Source: an uncultured Eubacteriales bacterium (GTDB lineage: Bacteria; Bacillota; Clostridia; Oscillospirales; Butyricicoccaceae). Taken from it: 10,514 bases of DNA. The stretch is from positions 1-10,514 of the forward strand of contig CAKTWY010000084.1 in assembly GCA_934630445.1 (NCBI GenBank). Reading direction: 5' to 3'. Shown here in pieces: positions 6,832-10,514 of the stretch. The notes below the pieces were generated by a model, which had not been told where the DNA came from, ran no database searches, and saw only the letters and a program-made list of their open reading frames with translations. Made by a program: the position numbers and the translations under genes. Each line of letters begins with the position of its first letter. Within the stretch, counting starts at the first letter, position 1.

Positions 6832-7839
6832 TTAGACAGTCTCCTTCTGCAGGCATGTGTCACGTACGATCATTTTGGGTTCCAAAACAACCGTCCGCGG
6901 ACGGTTGGCCTTGTCCTCTGCCTGCTCAAGTGCAATTTGAAGCGCCTTCTGCGCCAAAAGCTGATTGGAAGGGGTGATCGTGGTGAGATTGATTTTTGTC
7001 AGCGCCGAGAAGCTGATGTCGTCAAACCCGATAATCGAGATATCCCGTCCGACCCGCAGACCGCGCTCCTCGGCCGCCTGTATGGCGCCGATGGCAATAA
7101 AGTCGCTGAACGCCACAATTCCGGTCGGCGGGTCCGGCCTGTCAAAGAGCTTTGCGCCGATATGATAGCCGCCCTCCAGCTTATAGCTGTCGCTGACCTC
7201 CAGCACCGCGTCGTTCGGGGCGATCTGGTACTTCGCCGCTGCGAGTTCAAACCCTTTAACGCGGTCGGCAGAGGTGTAATTCGTCACTTTTCTGCCGATA
7301 TAGGCGAGTTTTCTATGTCCAAGACTGATCAGATATTCGGTAGCGCGGAAACTCGCAGACACATTATCCATTACGACGCTGCTGAGCGTCGCCTCCTCCG
7401 TCCGGCTGCCAAGAAGGACCACCGGTATATCCAGCCCCCGAAAGATGATATGGCTCTGATCACACACCGGCATAACAATAATTCCTGCCACGCGGCAGCT
7501 GACGAGCGTGTCGCGATACATCGCCTCTTTATTCACGTCCCAGTCAGAATTGCACAAAAGAAGCTGATATCCCGCATTAAACGCGGCATCCTCTACATTT
7601 TTGGTAATTTCCGAATAGTGCGGATTCGCCACATCAGGAATCATCAGACCGATCATATTCGCCTGTTTTTTTACCAGCTGTACCGCCAGGCGGTTCGGCT
7701 GGTATCCCAACGTGCGTGCGGTGGAAAGAATCCGCTCGTTCCGGGGGCTTTGCCGTACATATTTTTCATTCAGCACACGGGAAACGGTAGAGTACGATAC
7801 ATTGCAAACCCTTGCAATATCTTTGATTGTAACGGACAC
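6832..7839 (-). CDS. LacI-family transcriptional regulator
   Basis: A 335-aa DNA-binding regulator. The N-terminal helix-turn-helix is TIKDIARVCNVSYSTVSRVLN (about 4-24), with recognition residues YSTVSR, followed by hinge region PNRLAVQLVKK (about 48-58). The rest is a two-lobed sugar-binding-protein-like effector domain, with conserved MIGLMIPDVANPHYSEI and ISIIGFDDISFS segments. Length is standard for the family. The start is GTG at 7839, with GGGAGG nine bases upstream. It precedes the transporter genes on the same strand and is the obvious candidate for the operators at 6755, 8010 and 8197. LacI-family effectors are mostly sugars, nucleosides or their phosphates, which hints at the cargo. 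The protein is not CcpA itself by its recognition helix, as far as motif reading allows. Confidence 0.94.
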   Translation of the reverse strand: MSVTIKDIARVCNVSYSTVSRVLNEKYVRQSPRNERILSTARTLGYQPNRLAVQLVKKQANMIGLMIPDVANPHYSEITKNVEDAAFNAGYQLLLCNSDWDVNKEAMYRDTLVSCRVAGIIVMPVCDQSHIIFRGLDIPVVLLGSRTEEATLSSVVMDNVSASFRATEYLISLGHRKLAYIGRKVTNYTSADRVKGFELAAAKYQIAPNDAVLEVSDSYKLEGGYHIGAKLFDRPDPPTGIVAFSDFIAIGAIQAAEERGLRVGRDISIIGFDDISFSALTKINLTTITPSNQLLAQKALQIALEQAEDKANRPRTVVLEPKMIVRDTCLQKETV

Positions 7840-7881
7840 AGCCTCCGTCCTCCCATCAAATTCCTTTCTTTTTGCACCCTC

Positions 7882-7910
7882 ATCTTATGATAAGCAGCCA
7901 GCATTGTCAA
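7882..7910 (-). promoter_or_regulatory. Promoter of the LacI-family regulator gene
   Basis: On the minus strand a perfect -35 TTGACA (7910-7905), a 17-base spacer and -10 TAAGAT (7887-7882) give a start near 7875, about 35 bases before the GTG start codon. The 7911-7960 stretch directly upstream is nearly pure A/T with A- and T-tracts, as in an UP element. This should be a strong sigma-A-type promoter. Confidence 0.82.
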
Positions 7911-7960
7911 CAGTTTCTACAAATAAATTTATTATTTTTTATAGAATTTATACATTTGCA
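7911..7960 (-). promoter_or_regulatory. AT-rich upstream (UP-like) element
   Basis: Almost uninterrupted A/T sequence with T-tracts lies immediately upstream of the regulator -35 box, in strong contrast to its GC-richer surroundings. RNA polymerase alpha-subunit contact is the usual role of such sequence. It could also contribute to DNA bending between the regulator promoter and operator O2. Confidence 0.45.
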
Positions 7961-8009
7961 CAATTGCTACTTTCTTTTCTGCACATTTTTACAAGGCATA
8001 CTTGCAAAT

Positions 8010-8025
8010 TTGCAATCGTTTTCAA
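8010..8025. promoter_or_regulatory. LacI-family operator / cre-like site O2
   Basis: On the minus strand it reads TTGAAAACGATTGCAA, sharing AAACGATTGCAA with O1 and fully fitting the cre consensus. It lies about 100 bases upstream of the regulator -35 box, so autoregulation would need looping or a different promoter. A rightward TTTACA (7988-7993) and TGCAAT (8011-8016), 17 bases apart, overlap it and are a weak candidate. Confidence 0.65.
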
Positions 8026-8093
8026 GTTTTACAGTTTTTCGTTTTGCAGCAATGTGCGCGCTTATACACGCGAAAATCCTTGCCCGCGGACAA

Positions 8094-8134
8094 AAACCGG
8101 CGCATCTTTCCTTTTTGAAAGAATGCGCCGGTTT
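8094..8134 (-). terminator. Leftward intrinsic terminator
   Basis: AAACCGGCGCAT (8094-8105) pairs with ATGCGCCGGTTT (8123-8134), and CTTTC pairs with GAAAG around a CTTTTT apex with one bulged A. On the minus strand the stem ends in TTTTTG; the plus-strand tail is only TTT. It would stop leftward transcripts arriving from the MATE gene before they reach the regulator promoter, and may work partly in both directions. Confidence 0.78.
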
Positions 8135-8169
8135 GCAGATTCACTATAACATATGCCCACGGTCGCCGC

Positions 8170-8197
8170 ATGACAACTGCAGCGTGTGCGCTATATT
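8170..8197 (+). promoter_or_regulatory. Rightward promoter of a putative small RNA
   Basis: ATGACA (8170-8175, five of six matches to the -35 consensus), a 16-base spacer and TATATT (8192-8197, five of six to the -10) predict a start near 8204. Operator O3 begins at the last base of the -10 and covers the start. No protein-coding gene follows on the plus strand before the terminator at 8452. Confidence 0.55.
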
Positions 8198-8212
8198 GCA
8201 AACGATTTTACA
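8197..8212. promoter_or_regulatory. LacI-family operator site O3
   Basis: TTGCAAACGATTTTAC shares the 11 bases TGCAAACGATT with O1 and the AAACGATT core with O2; its right half is more degenerate. It sits over the predicted transcription start of the rightward promoter at 8170-8197, the same geometry as O1 at the transporter promoter. That repetition is why it is kept despite the weaker right arm. Confidence 0.6.
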
Positions 8213-8263
8213 AGATTGAACAAGAATGCGGTCAATCCCATGCAGCAAAACATCAAACTGATA

Positions 8264-8309
8264 AAACGCCTAAATGCGCTGTACGATGGCTGAGCGCATT
8301 TGGGTGTTT
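8264..8309. terminator. 17-bp hairpin, possible bidirectional terminator
   Basis: A 17-bp stem (8264-8280 with 8293-8309) has a 12-base loop. The minus-strand side ends GCGTTTTATC and the plus-strand side GTGTTTGTT, so either direction has a modest U-tract. It lies about 180 bases beyond the MATE stop codon and could end that mRNA. Alternatively it is the internal stem of the rightward small RNA. Confidence 0.5.
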
Positions 8310-8404
8310 GTTATCCGCGCCAAACCCAGCCGAGCCGCGACAATGAAAGGTCGTCTGAGCCCCCCTGCTCGACAGGACATACAATGAAAATTGATCCACA
8401 GCAC

Positions 8405-8452
8405 AGCGCACCGGTATGGAGATCCGCTCCATGCCGGTGCGCTGCTTTTTTT
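8405..8452 (+). terminator. Strong rightward intrinsic terminator
   Basis: A 17-bp stem pairs AGCGCACCGGTATGGAG (8405-8421) with CTCCATGCCGGTGCGCT (8427-8443), one T-G pair, five-base loop, and seven T's at 8446-8452. On the minus strand the T's become an A-run before the stem, so it points rightward. There is no rightward protein gene upstream, which is the main evidence for a small RNA transcript. Confidence 0.85.
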
Positions 8453-8492
8453 CTGCATTTTTGAAAATCCGCTTTTGCCGGAAAGCGCCCCT

Positions 8493-9863
8493 TCACACTG
8501 CCGCGCCCTGTTCCCGCCTGCGCAGCACGCGCTTCATCGTCAGAAGATATACGGTGATCGACATGGCGGGGCCCAGCACGTCGGACACCGGCTCGGCATA
8601 AAAAGCGGCCTTCGCGCCGTACATCGCGGGCAGGGCGAAGAGCGCTGCAAAATACACCAGCTTGCGCCAGAACGAAAGCGGGAGCGCGAGGCGCACCTCG
8701 CCGATGGCGGTAAAGCCGTCCACGATCTCGTACTGGATCCCGAGCGGGAGGAGCGACATCGTGCACACGCGGATGGCCCAGAGCGCGCTGCTCCGCACGA
8801 GCGGGTCGCTGGTGAAAAGGCGCACGAACCAGCCCCCGCCGAGCCACGCGACGGCCGTCATCAGCCCCGTGTAGCCCAGGCAGAGCAGGAAGATCTTCCG
8901 CTGCGCCTCGTTCACGCGCGCGATCTGGCGCGCGCCGTAGTTGTAGCTCAAAATCGTCTGCGTGCCGCCGCTGATGCCGCCCAGCGGCATCGTCACCACG
9001 AGCATGAAGCTCTGCGCGATCGTCGCGCAGGTGACGAGCATATCCCCCTGCGCTGCGCCGCCGTAGCGCTGCAGCACCGCGTTCATGGCGATGATCATCA
9101 CATTGTCCACGGCGATGATGGCAAAGGGCGTGAAGCCGATGGTCAGCACCCTGCGCATCACGCGCCGGCTGTACCCGCCGAAGGTGATCCGCACGCGCGG
9201 GCGCTGCCCGAACAGAAAGGCGAGCACAAAGCCGCAGCTGGCCAGCTGCGAGAGGACGGTTGCGACGGCCGCCCCCGCGACGCCCATGTCAAGTGCGAAA
9301 ATAAAAACAGGATCGAGAACGATATTCATGACCGCGCCGAGCACGACCGCGAACATCGCAATTTTTGCAAAGCCCTGGCAGATGATGAACTGGCTCATGC
9401 CCGTGGCGAGCAGGGCGAACAGCGTGCCGATGAGATAAATGGAAAAATAGCGGCTGGCGTAGGGGAGCGTCGCCTCGCTCGCACCGAAAAACAGGAGCAT
9501 CGGCTCCCTGAGCGGAAAAAGCACGGCGGTCAGAAGCAGCGACACGGCGCAGAGCATGAGAAAGCAGTTGGCCACGATGTTCTCTGCTTTTTCATATTCA
9601 CCCTCGCCCATGCGCACGCTCATGAGCGGCGCGCCGCCGATGCCTATCAGCGACGCGGCCGAACCGATCATGGTGATGACCGGCCCGCACACGCCGACGC
9701 CCGCCAGCGCGAGCGCGCCCGTATCCGGGATGTTGCCGATATACATCCGGTCCACGATGCTGTATAAAACATTGACAAGCTGTGCAAGCATGCTCGGCAG
9801 CGCGATGCGCAGCACTAGCCTGCCGATCGGATCATTTCCGAGGTCATTCTCCTGAATCATCAT
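8493..9863 (-). CDS. MATE-family multidrug efflux transporter
   Basis: A 456-aa integral membrane protein with about 12 hydrophobic segments in two six-helix halves, the size and layout of MATE exporters (MepA/NorM/DinF). These expel cationic drugs or metabolites in exchange for Na+ or H+. Landmarks are the N-terminal GNDPIGRLVLRIALPSMLAQ start, VDRMYIGNIPDTGALALAGV in the first half (about residues 37-56), and MPLGGISGGTQTILSYNYGA in the second half (about 290-309), where MATE proteins carry their conserved P-x-x-G and N-Y-G-A signatures. ATG 9863 has AAGGA eight bases upstream and is followed at once by a second ATG. It is transcribed alone, leftward from the promoter at 9911-9939. GC content is visibly higher than in the transporter operon. 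Substrate unknown. Confidence 0.94.
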   Translation of the reverse strand: MMIQENDLGNDPIGRLVLRIALPSMLAQLVNVLYSIVDRMYIGNIPDTGALALAGVGVCGPVITMIGSAASLIGIGGAPLMSVRMGEGEYEKAENIVANCFLMLCAVSLLLTAVLFPLREPMLLFFGASEATLPYASRYFSIYLIGTLFALLATGMSQFIICQGFAKIAMFAVVLGAVMNIVLDPVFIFALDMGVAGAAVATVLSQLASCGFVLAFLFGQRPRVRITFGGYSRRVMRRVLTIGFTPFAIIAVDNVMIIAMNAVLQRYGGAAQGDMLVTCATIAQSFMLVVTMPLGGISGGTQTILSYNYGARQIARVNEAQRKIFLLCLGYTGLMTAVAWLGGGWFVRLFTSDPLVRSSALWAIRVCTMSLLPLGIQYEIVDGFTAIGEVRLALPLSFWRKLVYFAALFALPAMYGAKAAFYAEPVSDVLGPAMSITVYLLTMKRVLRRREQGAAV

Positions 9864-9910
9864 TTCTCTTATCCTTCAACCATTCAAACTGTATGCCGCA
9901 GCGATTTGGT

Positions 9911-9939
9911 ATTTTATCACGTTTCCCGGCGGATTTCAA
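9911..9939 (-). promoter_or_regulatory. Promoter of the MATE gene
   Basis: On the minus strand -35 TTGAAA (9939-9934), exactly 17 bases of spacer and -10 TAAAAT (9916-9911) predict a start near 9904, about 40 bases before the ATG. No operator-like repeat for a dedicated regulator was seen around it. Confidence 0.82.
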
Positions 9940-9956
9940 CAGCGGATAGGGCCCGC

Positions 9957-9985
9957 TTGACAAACCGGGCGGCACGGCGCACAAT
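9957..9985 (+). promoter_or_regulatory. Promoter of the YaiI-family gene
   Basis: A perfect -35 TTGACA (9957-9962), 17-base spacer and -10 CACAAT (9980-9985) predict a start near 9992. The leader would be only about 11-17 bases and begin just ahead of the ribosome site AAAGGAAGGG. The -35 box lies 17 bases from that of the divergent MATE promoter. Confidence 0.68.
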
Positions 9986-10008
9986 GATTTTGAAAGGAAG
10001 GGATGCCC

Positions 10009-10446
10009 ATGCGCGTTCTGATCGACGCGGACGGCTGCCCCGTGGTGAATGAGACGATCTCCGTTTCGCGCCGCGCCGGGGCCGAATGCCTGATCCTGTG
10101 CGACACGGCGCACCATTTTGAGCGGGAGGGGGCGCGCACGCTGACGGTTTCAAAGGGCGCGGACAGCGTGGACTTCGCGCTGGTGAACCTTGTGCAGGCG
10201 GGCGACGTCGTCGTCACGCAGGATTACGGCCTGGCCGCGATGTGCCTTGCGCGCGGCGCGCGCATCCTGAACCAGGACGGCATGGAGTACACCGACGCGA
10301 ACATCGGTGCCCTGCTTGCCGCGCGTCATGCCGCGGGGAAGATCCGCCGCGCGGGCGGGCGGCTGCGCGGCCCTTCAAAGCGCACGGCGGCGCAGGATGA
10401 GGCGTTTTGCGCTGCGCTTGGGCGCGTTCTGCGCGGGGAAGCGTGA
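10009..10446 (+). CDS. YaiI/YqxD family protein (DUF188, UPF0178)
   Basis: A 145-aa cytoplasmic protein of the DUF188 family, widely conserved and of unknown biochemical role. The fold is usually described as PIN-nuclease-like, with clustered acidic residues. Visible hallmarks are IDADGCPV (5-12, Asp6 and Asp8), GDVVVTQDYGLA (66-76, compare GDLVITADIPLA in E. coli YaiI), a LNQDGMEYT segment (88-95) and a C-terminal GPSKRTAAQDEAFCAAL (121-137), matching the GP...RD..F tail of the family. Length is normal. The ATG at 10009 is preferred because AAGGG lies six bases upstream and family members begin a few residues before the first aspartate. An ATG at 10003 would add Met-Pro. Monocistronic, divergent from the MATE gene; no functional link to it is evident. 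Confidence 0.9.
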   Translation: MRVLIDADGCPVVNETISVSRRAGAECLILCDTAHHFEREGARTLTVSKGADSVDFALVNLVQAGDVVVTQDYGLAAMCLARGARILNQDGMEYTDANIGALLAARHAAGKIRRAGGRLRGPSKRTAAQDEAFCAALGRVLRGEA

Positions 10447-10470
10447 AGGCGCGCCCGGACAGGCGCGGTG

Positions 10471-10498
10471 AAAAAAAACGGGCGAAAAATTGCGCCCG
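10471..10498 (-). terminator. Leftward intrinsic terminator of a gene beyond the window
   Basis: CGGGCG (10479-10484) pairs with CGCCCG (10493-10498) around AAAAATTG, and on the minus strand eight T's follow (10478-10471). The T-run lies on the side expected for a leftward transcript. It therefore implies a minus-strand gene ending just right of 10514, convergent with the YaiI-family gene. Confidence 0.85.
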
Positions 10499-10514
10499 GC
10501 ATGCAAAGCGAGGT

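Larger units (their letters stand above)
8204..8452 (+). ncRNA. Putative small regulatory RNA, about 250 nt
   Basis: A rightward promoter (8170-8197) and a strong rightward terminator (8405-8452) bracket about 250 nt with no convincing coding sequence. Inside, AAACGCCTAAATGCGCT (8264-8280) pairs over 17 positions, two of them G-U, with AGCGCATTTGGGTGTTT (8293-8309). A mostly single-stranded, C-rich stretch (8311-8400) follows. I do not recognise any known RNA family (SRP RNA, 6S, tmRNA and RNase P landmarks are absent). Operator O3 at the start suggests co-regulation with the transporter operon. Two short frames, 8240-8293 (17 codons) and 8286-8387 (33 codons), overlap here but have no clear ribosome site. 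The alternative is a decayed gene with surviving ends, or 3' structures of the convergent MATE transcript. Confidence 0.42.

Noticed and set aside
6823..7890. 355-codon plus-strand frame antisense to the regulator gene
   Set aside because: The opposite strand is an unmistakable LacI-family gene, and the plus-strand product has no family features.
7872..8219. Cys/His-rich 115-codon plus-strand frame
   Set aside because: It crosses the regulator promoter, operator O2, the leftward terminator and part of O3, and no ribosome site precedes it.
8391..9767. 458-codon plus-strand frame antisense to the MATE gene
   Set aside because: Its His/Arg/Ala/Glu-rich composition is that of a shadow of a GC-rich gene; the opposite strand encodes a clear MATE protein. 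It also starts inside the rightward terminator region.
1..10514. CRISPR array or insertion sequence
   Set aside because: No regularly spaced direct repeats and no transposase-like frame were seen on either strand.

Overview
The window looks like a chromosomal segment of a low-to-mid GC Firmicute, probably a gut-type Clostridia. This rests on gene style (CcpA/LacI-type sites, AGGAGG-like ribosome sites, a lipoprotein binding protein, a type I signal peptide with a short basic N-terminus) and on vegetative-type promoters; no marker gene fixes the taxon. Most genes lie on the minus strand, so the transcription units read right to left. GC content rises visibly in the right-hand 2 kb.

Left edge (1-300). 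Bases 66-124 are the 3' half of a tRNA-Ser(CGA) gene, from anticodon loop to CCA, followed by the tRNA's own terminator. The 5' half is replaced by unrelated sequence. This is what remains at the distal end of an element integrated into a tRNA anticodon loop, so bases 1-65 are probably the tip of a mobile element and the chromosome starts at about 66. A 20-bp-stem hairpin then closes the following leftward gene.

Centre (303-7839). A secreted protein with an H-x-x-D-x-E motif like that of NPP1/Vps62 proteins and a C2-like C-terminus sits downstream of a probable operon. That unit reads: LacI-family regulator, solute-binding lipoprotein, fused double permease, ATPase, and a ComEC-like metallo-beta-lactamase-fold hydrolase that overlaps the ATPase stop codon. 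The transporter is of the ferric iron/polyamine/phosphonate/sugar-phosphate type; its substrate cannot be read from sequence, but a LacI-family regulator next door favours an organic, probably carbohydrate-related, ligand.

Regulatory region (7840-8492). There is no convincing protein gene here, but it is structured: a consensus promoter for the regulator gene with an AT-rich upstream element, a leftward terminator, two copies of an operator (AAACGATT core) also found at the binding-protein promoter, and a rightward promoter-operator-hairpin-terminator unit of about 250 nt that looks like a small RNA gene under the same control. This is the most novel part of the window.

Right end (8493-10514). 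A MATE-family efflux pump (leftward) and a YaiI/YqxD (DUF188) protein (rightward) diverge from a compact region with two well-formed promoters. A leftward terminator at the far right shows that another minus-strand gene ends just beyond the window.
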